Shown: positions 1-8,440, numbered from the stretch's first letter. The stretch is DNA of 64,000 nucleotides from Streptomyces sp. NBC_00250 (GCF_036192275.1 NZ_CP108088.1:6263501-6327500), one strand, 5' to 3'. The notes: generated by a model from the letters alone, not told the origin. Translations and numbers: made by a program.

Positions 1-1
1 G

Positions 2-187
2 GCGGGGTGCCCCGAGCTGCTGGCCGCGATGCGGTCGCGGATGCGGCGCCTCGACGACCAGATGGAGCGGCTCGCCCGCTCCCGCGACGCTCTCGCCGTC
101 TACATCGACGCGGCGGCGCGCACGGGCGCGGAGACCTATCCGCCCTTCGACGGCTCCGACGACCGGGAGTCCGTCCCGGCCGCCTGA
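2..187 (+). CDS. MerR-family regulator, C-terminal fragment (5' end outside window)
   Basis: This is the last 61 codons of a gene whose start lies before the window, in frame 2, ending in TGA at 185. The peptide contains the stretch LARSRDALAVYIDAA, which resembles the C-terminal dimerisation helix of MerR-type regulators. The DNA-binding part is not visible, so the effector and targets cannot be inferred. It runs towards, and is convergent with, the MarR gene, with 47 bases between their stop codons and no strong hairpin seen there. The family call rests on one short helix and is moderate. Confidence 0.55.
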   Translation, partial: AGCPELLAAMRSRMRRLDDQMERLARSRDALAVYIDAAARTGAETYPPFDGSDDRESVPAA

Positions 188-234
188 TCCGCCTGCCCGG
201 GTCCGCCCGCCTGGCCACCAGGGCCGGACCGGTC

Positions 235-660
235 CTAGGCGCCCAGCATCCTCTTCAGCAGGTCCCGCAGCAGCGTGCGCTCGGCCTCGGTCAGCTCTCC
301 CAGGGGCTCGCGGGCGAAGTCCAGGGACTCGCGGAGGGCGCGGGCCGTGGTGCGGCCCGCTTCCGTGGGGACGGCCAGCTTGACGCGGCGGTCCGCCGGG
401 TCCGGGTGGCGCTCCACCAGGCCGCGGGCCTCCAGGCGGTCCACGATCCCGGTGATGTTGGACGGCTCGCACTTCAGCTTCTGTGCGATGCGCCGCATCG
501 GCAGCGGGTCGAGCGAGAGAAGGCCGAGGACGCGGGCCTGGGCGCCGGTCAGCGCGTGCTGCGCCGCCGCCTGCTCGTACTCCTCGTAGTAGCGCGCCAC
601 GACCGTGCCGATCAGCTCGACGACTTCGAGGGTCAGGGGGTCCGTGCGTGAGGTGGCCAT
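235..660 (-). CDS. MarR-family transcriptional regulator
   Basis: A 141-residue winged-helix regulator. The recognition helix region reads IAQKLKCEPSNITGIVDRLE and the wing contains DPADRRVKLA, both diagnostic of MarR. It has a single cysteine (Cys64) placed in the DNA-binding domain rather than in the N-terminal helix, where OhrR proteins carry their peroxide-sensing cysteine; whether it is redox active is inference. ATG at 660 was preferred over ATG 669 because GGTAGG lies about nine bases before it; the choice is not certain. It is divergent from a reductase and an Ohr gene, and an imperfect palindrome lies between, so it probably represses both itself and the reductase-ohr pair. Confidence 0.9.
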   Translation of the reverse strand: MATSRTDPLTLEVVELIGTVVARYYEEYEQAAAQHALTGAQARVLGLLSLDPLPMRRIAQKLKCEPSNITGIVDRLEARGLVERHPDPADRRVKLAVPTEAGRTTARALRESLDFAREPLGELTEAERTLLRDLLKRMLGA

Positions 661-676
661 GCCCTCCATCCTACCC

Positions 677-701
677 AGATACTTGACAACATAAAATATC
701 T
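677..701. promoter_or_regulatory. Probable MarR operator between divergent genes
   Basis: A 25-bp imperfect palindrome with arms AGATA and TATCT plus matching inner bases (TT at 683-684, A at 686, T at 692, AA at 694-695). It lies 17 bases upstream of the MarR start and overlaps TTGACA at 684-689, a possible -35 box for the rightward reductase gene. It is strongly AT-rich against a 72% GC background, as usual for MarR boxes. Binding by the adjacent MarR protein is inferred from position. Confidence 0.65.
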
Positions 702-785
702 AGGCGCATGGTTGTTTCAGTCAGTGAACCTTTTGTGATCTGAAGCTTCTCCTGAGTTTTCCGATTTTGCCTGGAGGCCGTGCTC

Positions 786-1805
786 ATGTCCGTTCTTCCC
801 GCGTCCAGCCGTGAGTGGCACCTCGTCGCCCGGCCGCACGGCTGGCCCACCGCCGCGGACTTCGCCCTGCGCGAGACCCCGGTCACCGAGCCGGCCGAGG
901 GCCGCATCCTGGTGCGCAACCAGCACTTCTCCGTAGACCCCTACATGCGCGGCCGCATGAACGACGTGAAGTCCTACATCCCGCCGTTCAAGCTCGACCA
1001 CCCCATGGACGGCGGCGCGGTCGGCGAGGTCATCGCCTCCAACGCCGAGGGCTTCGCCGTCGGCGACCACGTCCTGCACGGCCTCGGCTGGCGCGAGTAC
1101 GCCGAGGTCCCGGCCCAGCACGCCACCAAGGTCGACCCGGCGCTCGCCCCCCTCTCGGCCTACCTCGGCGTCCTCGGCATGACCGGGCTCACCGCCTACG
1201 CCGGCCTCTTCGACGTCGCCTCCTTCAAGGAGGGCGACGCGGTCTTCGTCTCCGGCGCCGCCGGGGCCGTCGGCAGCCAGGTCGGCCAGATGGCACGCCT
1301 CAAGGGCGCCTCCCGAGTGATCGGATCGGCCGGCTCCGACGAGAAGGTCAAGTTCCTCGTCGAGGAGCTCGGCTTCGACGCCGCCTTCAACTACAAGAAC
1401 GGCCCCGTCAAGGACCAGCTCCGCGAGGCCGCCCCGGACGGCATCGACGTCTACTTCGACAACGTCGGCGGCGAGCACCTCGAAGCCGCGATCTCCTCGC
1501 TCAACGTGCACGGCCGCGCCACCATCTGCGGCATGATCGCCCAGTACAACGACACCGAGCCGGTGCCCGGCCCGCGCAACATGGCGATGATCATCGGCAA
1601 GCGCCTGCGCCTCCAGGGCGTCCTCGTCGGCGACCACTACGGGCTGCAGCAGCAGTTCGTCCAGGAGGTCGGCGGCTGGCTCGCGTCCGGCGAGCTCAAG
1701 CACCGGGAGACCTTCGTCGAGGGCATCGAGAAGGGCGTGGACGCCTTCCTCGGACTGCTCCGCGGCGACAACACCGGAAAGATGATCGTCTCGGTGACCC
1801 GTTAG
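786..1805 (+). CDS. NADP-dependent medium-chain oxidoreductase (CurA/PTGR-like)
   Basis: A 339-residue medium-chain dehydrogenase/reductase without zinc-ligand cysteines, of the family that contains curcumin reductase CurA, YfmJ and prostaglandin reductases. These use NADPH to reduce the double bond of enones and other electrophiles. The nucleotide-binding motif SGAAGAVGSQVGQ is near residue 155, followed by IDVYFDNVGGEHLEAA. ATG 786 is chosen because GGAGG ends eight bases before it; an in-frame GTG at 780 has no room for a ribosome binding site. It is followed 64 bases later by ohr on the same strand, so the two likely form one transcript under the MarR operator. The exact substrate is unknown. 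Confidence 0.9.
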   Translation: MSVLPASSREWHLVARPHGWPTAADFALRETPVTEPAEGRILVRNQHFSVDPYMRGRMNDVKSYIPPFKLDHPMDGGAVGEVIASNAEGFAVGDHVLHGLGWREYAEVPAQHATKVDPALAPLSAYLGVLGMTGLTAYAGLFDVASFKEGDAVFVSGAAGAVGSQVGQMARLKGASRVIGSAGSDEKVKFLVEELGFDAAFNYKNGPVKDQLREAAPDGIDVYFDNVGGEHLEAAISSLNVHGRATICGMIAQYNDTEPVPGPRNMAMIIGKRLRLQGVLVGDHYGLQQQFVQEVGGWLASGELKHRETFVEGIEKGVDAFLGLLRGDNTGKMIVSVTR

Positions 1806-1869
1806 TCTTCCCTCAGCCGTCGCGATCGTGGGCGCGAGTCGCGGCGAACCCATGAAGGAAGTACCTCGC

Positions 1870-2292
1870 ATGTCGATCCAGCACTCCGACGTCCTCTACA
1901 CCGCCGTCGCCACCGCCGAGAACGGGCGTGACGGCCGTGTCGCCACCGACGACGGCCAGCTCGACGTCGTCGTGAACCCGCCCAAGGCCATGGGCGGCTC
2001 CGGCGCGGGCACCAACCCCGAGCAGCTCTTCGCGGCGGGCTACAGCGCCTGCTTCCAGGGCGCGCTCGGCGTCGTCGCCCGTAACGAGAACGCCGACATC
2101 TCCGGCTCGACGGTCACCGCCGAGGTCGGCATCGGCAAGAACGACGACGGCTTCGGCATCATCGTCAAGATCTCGGCGACCATCCCGAACGTGGACGTCG
2201 AGACGGCCAAGAGCCTGATCGAGAAGGCCCACCAGGTCTGCCCGTACTCGAAGGCGACCCGCGGCAACATCACGGTCGAGCTCGCCGTCTGA
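1870..2292 (+). CDS. ohr: Organic hydroperoxide resistance protein (Ohr/OsmC family)
   Basis: A 140-residue cytosolic thiol peroxidase that reduces organic and lipid hydroperoxides. The family's two reactive cysteines are present: Cys61 in GYSACFQGAL and Cys124 in QVCPYSKATRGN. Arg and Glu residues around 20-23 and 51 fit the catalytic arginine and glutamate. The start at 1870 follows AAGGAAG; an upstream in-frame start at 1828 gives an N-terminus unlike Ohr. The context of a MarR regulator and an enone reductase suggests a joint response to lipid peroxides and their reactive breakdown products. Length is typical for the family. Confidence 0.95.
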   Translation: MSIQHSDVLYTAVATAENGRDGRVATDDGQLDVVVNPPKAMGGSGAGTNPEQLFAAGYSACFQGALGVVARNENADISGSTVTAEVGIGKNDDGFGIIVKISATIPNVDVETAKSLIEKAHQVCPYSKATRGNITVELAV

Positions 2293-2322
2293 GCCCTGGC
2301 GCGCTGCACCGACAGCACCGAA

Positions 2323-2357
2323 CGAGGACCGCACCCCTCCCGGGGGTGCGGTCCTCG
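2323..2357 (+). terminator. Rho-independent-type hairpin after ohr
   Basis: A perfect 15-bp stem (2323-2337 with 2343-2357) and a five-base loop begin 30 bases after the ohr stop codon. There is no long T-tract, as is usual in Streptomyces terminators. It ends before the kinase gene begins. Confidence 0.85.
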
Positions 2358-2413
2358 CTGTGTACGGGACCGCTTGCGGCATCATGGCGGTGTCCGGGGG
2401 ACAGGGGGAGCCG

Positions 2414-4072
2414 ATGGTGGCGTACGACGGGTCGGGGCAGGCCGGCCAGGAGCTGATCGGCGGTCGCTACCGCCTGGGCGAGCGGCTCGGCCAGGGCGGG
2501 ACGGGAGTCGTCCGGCGGGCCACCGACGAGCTCCTCGGCCGCCCGGTCGCGGTCAAGACCCTCACCTTCGACACGGACGCGGACCCGGCGGGCGCCCTCC
2601 GGGAGGCCCGGGTCGTCGCCCGTGTCCGCCATCCCCATGTGATCGTCGTCCACGACGTCGTCGAGCACCACGGCCGCCCCGCCCTGGTCATGGAGCTGGT
2701 CGACGGAGGGTCGCTCGCCGACCGCCTCGCCGCGCCCGACGGCGTCCTGTCCGTACGGGAGACCGCCCGTCTCGGCCTCGCCCTGCTCGACGCGCTGTCC
2801 GCGGCCCACGCACATGACGTACTGCACCGGGACGTGAAGCCCGCCAACGTCCTCCTGGAGAAGGGCACCGGCCGGGCGGTCCTCACCGACTTCGGCATCG
2901 CCAGCCTCCCCGGCGCCACCACCCTCAGCGGCACCGGAGTCTTCGTCGGCACCCCCGAGTACACCGCGCCGGAACGCATGCGGGGCGAGGAGGCGGGACC
3001 GGCCGCCGACCTGTGGTCGCTCGGCGCGCTGCTGTGCGCGGCGGCGACGGGCACCTCGCCGTTCCGCCGGGACTCGATCGGGGCCGTGCTGCACGCGGTC
3101 GTGTACGGGGAGATCAGGCCGTCCGAGCGCCTCGGCCCCCTCCTGCCGGTCGTCCACGGACTCCTGGAGCGCGACCCGGACCGGCGCCTGGACGCCGCGG
3201 AGGCCCGCCGGCTGCTCACCGCCTGCCTGGACCGCGAAACCGTCGACGCTTCCGAGCCCGACACTCCCCGGGTCGACACCCCCCGGCTTGCCGCTCCCCG
3301 GGTCGACATCCCCCGGCTTGCCGCTGCCCGGGTCGACACCCCTCGGCCCGACGTTCCCCGGCTCGACACCCCCCGCCTCGACACCCCGGCGGTACGGGAC
3401 CCGGCCGGTGCCGCCGGTCCGGCCCCGGGCGAGGCCGCCGCCGGCCGCCGGGGAGCCCTCGCGCTGCCCGTCGTCGCGGCGGTCGTCGCCGCCTGTGTCG
3501 CCGCCGTGACGGTCGCCGTGCTGCTCGCCGTCCGCGACGGCCGGACGCCGGAGGCCGGGCCCGCCGACCCCACCCGTACGACCGCTCCCGCCGCCGGGCC
3601 CCTGCCCGCCGGGTACACGGCGGTCGCCGACGAGCGCGGCTTCACCCTGGCCGTGCCGACCGGGGCGACCCGCTCGACCGACGGCGAGCGGGTCTTCTAC
3701 ACGACGGCCGACGGGGCCGTCTGGGTCGGGATCAGGATCCGGGCGATCCCCGCCGACGGGGCCATCGGCGCGATGCGCACCGCCGACGCGAGCGGCCCGC
3801 GCAACAACCCGGGATACCGGGACAGCGAGGTGGGGGAGACCCGGCACAAGGGGCTGCCCGCCGCCCGCTGGGAGTTCACCTGGAACGGCTTCACCGCCGC
3901 CGAGGGCCCCCGGCGCACCGTCGACCTCTGCTGGGAGCAGGCCGGGACGCTGTACGACGTGTGGGCGTCGGCCCCGGTGGGCCGGGCGGCCGAGGCCCGC
4001 GCCCATCTCGACGCGGCGCTCGACTCCTTCCGTACGTCCGGCGGTACGCCTGGTGGGACGCCCCGCGGCTGA
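2414..4072 (+). CDS. Membrane-bound serine/threonine protein kinase (PknB-like)
   Basis: A 552-residue Hanks-type kinase. The glycine loop is LGQGGTGVV (25-33), the ATP lysine is Lys48, the catalytic loop HRDVKPAN has Asp140, and the DFG motif starts at Asp159. Residues about 283-325 form a proline-rich linker of repeated DTPR/VDTPRL units, followed by one transmembrane helix (about 346-375) and an extracytoplasmic domain of about 170 residues with no PASTA motif. This outer domain has a W-rich C-terminal part as in many Streptomyces kinases, and its ligand is unknown. ATG 2414 follows GGGGGAG closely; GTG 2417 and upstream starts at 2360 and 2384 are possible. The gene is followed after 28 bases by an EI24 gene on the same strand. 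Confidence 0.93.
   Translation: MVAYDGSGQAGQELIGGRYRLGERLGQGGTGVVRRATDELLGRPVAVKTLTFDTDADPAGALREARVVARVRHPHVIVVHDVVEHHGRPALVMELVDGGSLADRLAAPDGVLSVRETARLGLALLDALSAAHAHDVLHRDVKPANVLLEKGTGRAVLTDFGIASLPGATTLSGTGVFVGTPEYTAPERMRGEEAGPAADLWSLGALLCAAATGTSPFRRDSIGAVLHAVVYGEIRPSERLGPLLPVVHGLLERDPDRRLDAAEARRLLTACLDRETVDASEPDTPRVDTPRLAAPRVDIPRLAAARVDTPRPDVPRLDTPRLDTPAVRDPAGAAGPAPGEAAAGRRGALALPVVAAVVAACVAAVTVAVLLAVRDGRTPEAGPADPTRTTAPAAGPLPAGYTAVADERGFTLAVPTGATRSTDGERVFYTTADGAVWVGIRIRAIPADGAIGAMRTADASGPRNNPGYRDSEVGETRHKGLPAARWEFTWNGFTAAEGPRRTVDLCWEQAGTLYDVWASAPVGRAAEARAHLDAALDSFRTSGGTPGGTPRG
3281..3340 (+). repeat. Two 30-bp direct repeats in the kinase linker
   Basis: Units 3281-3310 and 3311-3340 differ at two positions and lie within a longer degenerate array (3260-3388) that encodes repeated RVDTP/RLDTP motifs between kinase domain and membrane helix. 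The repeat keeps the reading frame. Confidence 0.85.
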
Positions 4073-4100
4073 CCGGGACCCCACCGATAAAGTGACCCCC

Positions 4101-4940
4101 ATGCGCGATCTCGGGGTGGGTTTCAAGTACCTGGTACAGGGCCAGAAGTGGGTCGGACAGCACGGGCGGTGGTTCGGTTTCGGGCTGCTTCCCGGCCTCG
4201 TGACCCTCGTGCTCTACGTGGGCGCGCTCGTCGGTCTCGGCTACGGCGCCGACGACCTGGTCGCCTGGGCGACCCCCTTCGCCGACGACTGGACGTCTCC
4301 CTGGCTCGGGATGTTCCGCGGCACCCTGACCGCTCTGGTCGTCGCCCTCGGACTGTTCCTCGCGGTCATCACCTTCACCGCCGTGACCCTGCTCGTCGGC
4401 CAGCCCTTCTACGAGTCGCTCTCCGAGGAGGTCGACCGCAGCGAGGGCGGCGAGGTGCCCGAGTCCGGGCTTCCGCTCTGGCGCGAGCTGTGGATCTCGG
4501 CCCGCGACAGCCTGCGGGTCCTGCTGCGGGTCGCGTTCTACGGCATCCTCCTCTTCGCCTGCGGGTTCATCCCGGTGGTCGGCCAGACCGTCGTCCCCGT
4601 CATCGGCTTCTGCGTCTCCGGCTTCTTCCTCGCCGAGGAGCTGACGGCGGTCGCGTTCCAGCGCCGGGGCGTCGAGCTCAAGGAGCGGCTCCAGCTGCTT
4701 CGCGGGCGCCGGATGGCCGTCCTCGGCTTCGGCGTTCCGCTGACGCTCGCCTTCATCGTGCCCTTCGTGGCCGTCTTCCTGATGCCGGGAGCCGTCGCCG
4801 GGGCGACCCTGATGGCCCGCGAGCTGGGCGGCGAGACCGGCGGCGGCGACCGGGACGAGGACTCCCGGGAAAATGATCACTCGCGCGGCAACCTTCCTTC
4901 CTCCGGTGGCGACCAGGAGGTGCACCACCTCCCCCACTGA
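4101..4940 (+). CDS. EI24 domain membrane protein (CysZ-like)
   Basis: A 279-residue integral membrane protein. It opens with MRDLGVGFKYLVQGQKWV, typical of actinobacterial EI24/CysZ-family proteins. About four hydrophobic segments follow: near residues 25-50, 75-105, 145-185 and 210-240. It ends in a charged, hydrophilic tail. CysZ proteins are sulfate permeases in enterobacteria, but the function of actinobacterial members is not established. The start is chosen by homology of the N-terminus; the ribosome binding site is weak and an in-frame GTG lies at 4092. Only 13 bases separate its stop from the pectate lyase start, without a terminator, so co-transcription is possible. Confidence 0.8.
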   Translation: MRDLGVGFKYLVQGQKWVGQHGRWFGFGLLPGLVTLVLYVGALVGLGYGADDLVAWATPFADDWTSPWLGMFRGTLTALVVALGLFLAVITFTAVTLLVGQPFYESLSEEVDRSEGGEVPESGLPLWRELWISARDSLRVLLRVAFYGILLFACGFIPVVGQTVVPVIGFCVSGFFLAEELTAVAFQRRGVELKERLQLLRGRRMAVLGFGVPLTLAFIVPFVAVFLMPGAVAGATLMARELGGETGGGDRDEDSRENDHSRGNLPSSGGDQEVHHLPH

Positions 4941-4953
4941 AGGAAGAAGAATC

Positions 4954-5778
4954 ATGACGTCAGCGTCACACAAGCGGAAGACAGGCCGTCGACGGGCGAT
5001 CATCGGCGGCCTGAGCGCCCTCGGTGTCACCGGGGCGGCGATCGTGACCACGACCCTGCTCGCCCCGGCGGGCGCCGCGAGCGCCCTGCCCGCCTGGCCG
5101 CAGGCGAAGGGCAGCAAGCCGGTCCCCGCCTCGATCGAGGTCTCCGGCACCTACGACGGCAGGCTCCAGCGCTTCTACGGCACCGGTGAGCTCGGCTCGG
5201 ACGGCCAGGACGAGAGCCAGAAGCCGGTCTTCGTCCTCAAGGACGGCGCGACGCTCAAGAACGTGATCATCGGCTCCCCGGCCGCCGACGGCGTCCACTG
5301 CCTCGGCAGCTGCACCCTGCAGAACGTCTGGTGGGAGAACGTCGGCGAGGACGCCGCCACCTTCAAGGGCACCTCGACGTCCTCGGTGTACGCGGTCCAC
5401 GGCGGCGGCGCGAAGAGCGCGTCCGACAAGGTCTTCCAGTTCAACGGCGCGGGCAAGCTGGTCGTGACCAGGTTCCAGGTCTCCGACTTCGGCAAGCTCG
5501 TCCGCTCCTGCGGCAACTGCAAGAAGCAGTACACGCGCACGATCCTGATCAACGACGTCGACGTCACCACCCCGGGCAAGTCGATCGTCGGCGTCAACGC
5601 CAACTACGGCGACACCGCCACCCTCCGGAACATCCGCGTCCACGGCGACACCAAGAAGAAGATCAAGCCGTGCACCCGCTTCACCGGCAACAACACCGGC
5701 AAGGAGCCCAAGGAGATCGGCACCGGAGCGGACGGCACCACCTGCCGCTACTCCGCCGGGGACCTCTCGTACGACTAG
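4954..5778 (+). CDS. Secreted pectate lyase, polysaccharide lyase family 3
   Basis: A 274-residue exported enzyme expected to cleave polygalacturonate by beta-elimination. The N-terminus has KRKTGRRRAIIGG followed by a hydrophobic stretch and the probable cleavage region PAGAASA; the twin arginines make Tat export possible. The mature part shows PL3 hallmarks: repeated parallel-beta-helix turns such as DGVHCLGSCTLQNVWWENVGEDAATFKG, and paired cysteines (CLGSC, CGNCKK). The start follows AAGGAAGAAGA. It is the last gene before a bidirectional hairpin. Its closeness to the EI24 gene is odd, as the two have no known functional link. Confidence 0.92.
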   Translation: MTSASHKRKTGRRRAIIGGLSALGVTGAAIVTTTLLAPAGAASALPAWPQAKGSKPVPASIEVSGTYDGRLQRFYGTGELGSDGQDESQKPVFVLKDGATLKNVIIGSPAADGVHCLGSCTLQNVWWENVGEDAATFKGTSTSSVYAVHGGGAKSASDKVFQFNGAGKLVVTRFQVSDFGKLVRSCGNCKKQYTRTILINDVDVTTPGKSIVGVNANYGDTATLRNIRVHGDTKKKIKPCTRFTGNNTGKEPKEIGTGADGTTCRYSAGDLSYD

Positions 5779-5878
5779 GGTCTTTCGTTTGGATCAGGCC
5801 GGATCGGTGGGCGGGCACCAGCGCACGCGAGCCGGGCGAGATCCGGACGAGAGGCTCTGGGCACCTCGGGACAGCCGA

Positions 5879-5914
5879 AGGGCGCCCGGCCTGGAACTTC
5901 GGGCCGGGCGCCCT
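5879..5914. terminator. Bidirectional terminator between convergent genes
   Basis: A perfect 13-bp stem (5879-5891 with 5902-5914), a ten-base loop and TTTCGT on the forward side. It lies about 100 bases after the pectate lyase stop and 18 bases from the symporter stop on the other strand, so it can serve both. Confidence 0.88.
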
Positions 5915-5931
5915 TTCGTCGGGCGTGCGCG

Positions 5932-7551
5932 TCAGGACGCGGAGGCGCTGTTCGCCGCGGGTGTGCCGGCCAGGATCGTCTCCTCCACCGCTTCGTACCG
6001 CATGCGCTGGTCGGCCGGGTCACGTTCGCGGAGCACCGTGCCGAGCCAGCCCGCGAGGAAGCCCAGCGGGGCCGAGAGGATGCCCGAGGTGGTGAACGGG
6101 AACCAGTTGAAGTCCTCGTCCGGGAAGATCGCCTGGGGCGATCCGGACACCAGGTTGCTGCCGGTCATGAGGATGAACGCGGAGGCACTGCCCACGATGA
6201 GGGTGCAGAGCAGTCCCGTACGGGAGTAGCGGCGCCAGAAGAGGCTGTAGATGAGGGCCGGTGCGACCGCGGACGCGCCGATGCAGAACGACAGGGTGAG
6301 CAGTGCCTGAAGGTTCAGATGCCGTGCACCGGCGGCGACCGCGATCGCCACGAACCCGACGCCCGCCGCGGCGGTCCGGGCGATGGCCATCTCCGTGGAG
6401 CCCTTCAGCTGCGCCTTGCGGCGCAACCCGTGCGTGATGAGGTCGTGCGCCAGGGTGTTGGCGCAGGCGAGGGTGATCCCGGCGACCGAGGCCAGCAGGG
6501 TGAGGAAGATGGCTGTCGACACGGCCGTGAACAGCAGTGTCTCGACGGTCGTCTGGTCCGTGCCCATGACGGCCTGGCTGACCATGAGGAACGCTGTCTT
6601 GCCCTGCGGGTCGCCGGCGACGATCCCCTGGTGGCCGACGATCGCCGCCGCGCCGAAGCCGATGACGGCGATCAGCACACAGGTCACGACGACGGTCGAC
6701 ACGGCCCAGGACATCGAGCGCCGCACGGCTGCCGCGCTGCGCGCGGTGAACATGCGCATGGTGATCTGCGGCAGCACCGCGGCGCCGAGCACGACCGTCA
6801 ACTGAGTGCTGATCATGTCGAGTTCGTTGCCGCCGAACTGCAGACCGGAGGCGAGATAGGCGTCTCCCGCCCCGCTGCCGCGCTTGGCGGCGTCCAGCAG
6901 GGAGGGCAGGCTGAAGTCGAAGCGGTGGAGGATGAGCGCGGCGATCGCGAGGGACGCGCCGAGCAGGGCGACGGTCTTGACGATCTGGATGAAGGCGGTG
7001 CCCTTCATGCCGCCGATCGCCGCGTACGCGATCATCAGCAGGCCCAGGAACACGATCGCCCCGGTCTTGAAGCCGTCGGAGTCGAAGCCGAGGACGACGG
7101 AGAGGAGATCGCCGGCGCCCGCGAGCTGGAAGATCACCAGCGGCAGCAGTGCGATCAGGGTGACCGCGGCCGTGGTGATCCGCACGGCGGGGCCGGGGAG
7201 GCGCCGGGTGAAGACGTCACCGATCGTGAACCGGCCGGCGTTGCGCAGCGGTTCGGCGAGCAGGAACATCATCAGGACCAGCGAGAGCGCGGTGCTCAGG
7301 GCGAGCGTGACGCCGTCGTAGCCGACGAGCGCGATGATGCCGATGGTGCCGAGCACGGTGCCGGCGGAGATGTAGTCGCCGGCGATCGCGAGGCCGCTCT
7401 GCACGGGGGAGAGCGAGCGGTAGCCGGTGTAGAAATCGCCCAGGTCTTCACGATCGGGGCCGGTCATCACGCACAGCAGCAGCGTGACGGTGATGACCGC
7501 GATGAAGGCCATCAGCGACATGGTCTGGGCCTCGGAGCTGAAGCTGGTCAT
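5932..7551 (-). CDS. Sodium:solute symporter (ActP/MctC-type cation acetate symporter)
   Basis: A 539-residue transporter of the solute:sodium symporter family with about 13 hydrophobic segments. Family signatures include DFYTGYRSLSPVQSGLAIAGDYISAGTVLG near the N-terminus and AYAAIGGMKGTAFIQIVK. Relatives take up acetate, propionate or pyruvate together with a cation. The start overlaps the stop of the preceding DUF485 gene by ATGA (7548-7551), so translation is coupled; DUF485-ActP pairs are widespread and typical for monocarboxylate uptake. The actual substrate cannot be read from sequence. Confidence 0.92.
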   Translation of the reverse strand: MTSFSSEAQTMSLMAFIAVITVTLLLCVMTGPDREDLGDFYTGYRSLSPVQSGLAIAGDYISAGTVLGTIGIIALVGYDGVTLALSTALSLVLMMFLLAEPLRNAGRFTIGDVFTRRLPGPAVRITTAAVTLIALLPLVIFQLAGAGDLLSVVLGFDSDGFKTGAIVFLGLLMIAYAAIGGMKGTAFIQIVKTVALLGASLAIAALILHRFDFSLPSLLDAAKRGSGAGDAYLASGLQFGGNELDMISTQLTVVLGAAVLPQITMRMFTARSAAAVRRSMSWAVSTVVVTCVLIAVIGFGAAAIVGHQGIVAGDPQGKTAFLMVSQAVMGTDQTTVETLLFTAVSTAIFLTLLASVAGITLACANTLAHDLITHGLRRKAQLKGSTEMAIARTAAAGVGFVAIAVAAGARHLNLQALLTLSFCIGASAVAPALIYSLFWRRYSRTGLLCTLIVGSASAFILMTGSNLVSGSPQAIFPDEDFNWFPFTTSGILSAPLGFLAGWLGTVLRERDPADQRMRYEAVEETILAGTPAANSASAS

Positions 7552-8144
7552 GCGCGCGCACCTCCGGTGGGCTGCTGCCACACGGGGCGTCCGGAGCGGC
7601 TCGGCCGTTCCGGCCGGGGCGCGGCTGCCGCCTGCTCGGCGCGTTCGCGGATCGCCGCGGCGAGCGGGTCGACGTGGTTGCGCGCCATCCGCTCGTACAG
7701 CGCGATCGCAGCCAGCGCCACGGGCAGCTGGAGGAGCCCCAGGACCAGACCGGTGGTGAGACCACCGGCGATGCTGCTGGTCATCATCGAGGGGGCGAAG
7801 CCGGACAGGAGAAGGAAGATGACGAAGTAGCCGAGCGCGGTGAAGGTGGCGACACGGCGGAGCCTGCGGTAAGCCGATCCGAGCCGGTGCAGATCATCAC
7901 GATCGTCGGTGGCGGCGGGCGGTTGCGGCTGCGGGGACGCGTCCCAGGACTGCTGCGCGGAGTCCCAGCCCTGCGGCGAGGAGTCCCACGCTCGCGGGGA
8001 CGAGTCCCAGGATGCCTGTGGATCGGTGTCCCAGGACGGCGATCCACTCTCCCAGGAATGCGACGCCGCCTCTTGGCGGTGTCGCCCGGCGTTCCGGTGC
8101 TGGGGTACGGGCGGTGGGCCGGGGAAAGGCTGGTGGTACGACAT
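7548..8144 (-). CDS. DUF485 membrane protein with tryptophan-repeat N-terminal tail
   Basis: A 198-residue protein. Residues about 80-160 hold the DUF485 core (LGSAYRRLRRVATFTALGYF, then a second helix ending YERMARNHVDPL), the small partner commonly encoded before acetate symporters. Unlike the usual ~100-residue family members it has an extra N-terminal tail with six tryptophans at residues 31, 38, 46, 53, 60 and 67 in repeated WDSSPQ-like units. The start ATG 8144 is preceded by AAGGAGC. It overlaps the symporter start by four bases. The role of the repeat tail is unknown; it should lie in the cytoplasm. Confidence 0.85.
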   Translation of the reverse strand: MSYHQPFPGPPPVPQHRNAGRHRQEAASHSWESGSPSWDTDPQASWDSSPRAWDSSPQGWDSAQQSWDASPQPQPPAATDDRDDLHRLGSAYRRLRRVATFTALGYFVIFLLLSGFAPSMMTSSIAGGLTTGLVLGLLQLPVALAAIALYERMARNHVDPLAAAIRERAEQAAAAPRPERPSRSGRPVWQQPTGGARA

Positions 8145-8440
8145 CGATCTTGCTCCTTGCCGCCCCGGGGACCGGGCGGGTGGCGCTGGTGGTCCGCGTA
8201 CGTTACTCATGGGTATAGCCCTTGCGTAAGGGGGTTTCCGACCGCTCGGTATGTCGGTTCGGTGACGATCCTGTGCGCGTGGCGACGAAACCGGCTGTAA
8301 CCCCCGTCGTGGATCTTTCCGCAGGTCACGGGTGAGTCTCGGGCCGCCCGCCACCGCGACCGGGGGCATCTCCCCGCAGGACTCCGGCGGGACCTCGGTG
8401 TCCTCGCGGCCGGTGTGCGCACCCGGTCCCCGGCGTCGTC
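8145..8440. other. Intergenic region upstream of the DUF485-symporter operon
   Basis: This stretch of 296 bases separates the tandem LysR gene from DUF485. It holds TATACC on the reverse strand (8212-8217), a possible -10 element about 65 bases upstream of the DUF485 start, next to a small CCCTT/AAGGG hairpin (8219-8232). Nothing else convincing is seen. Confidence 0.35.
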
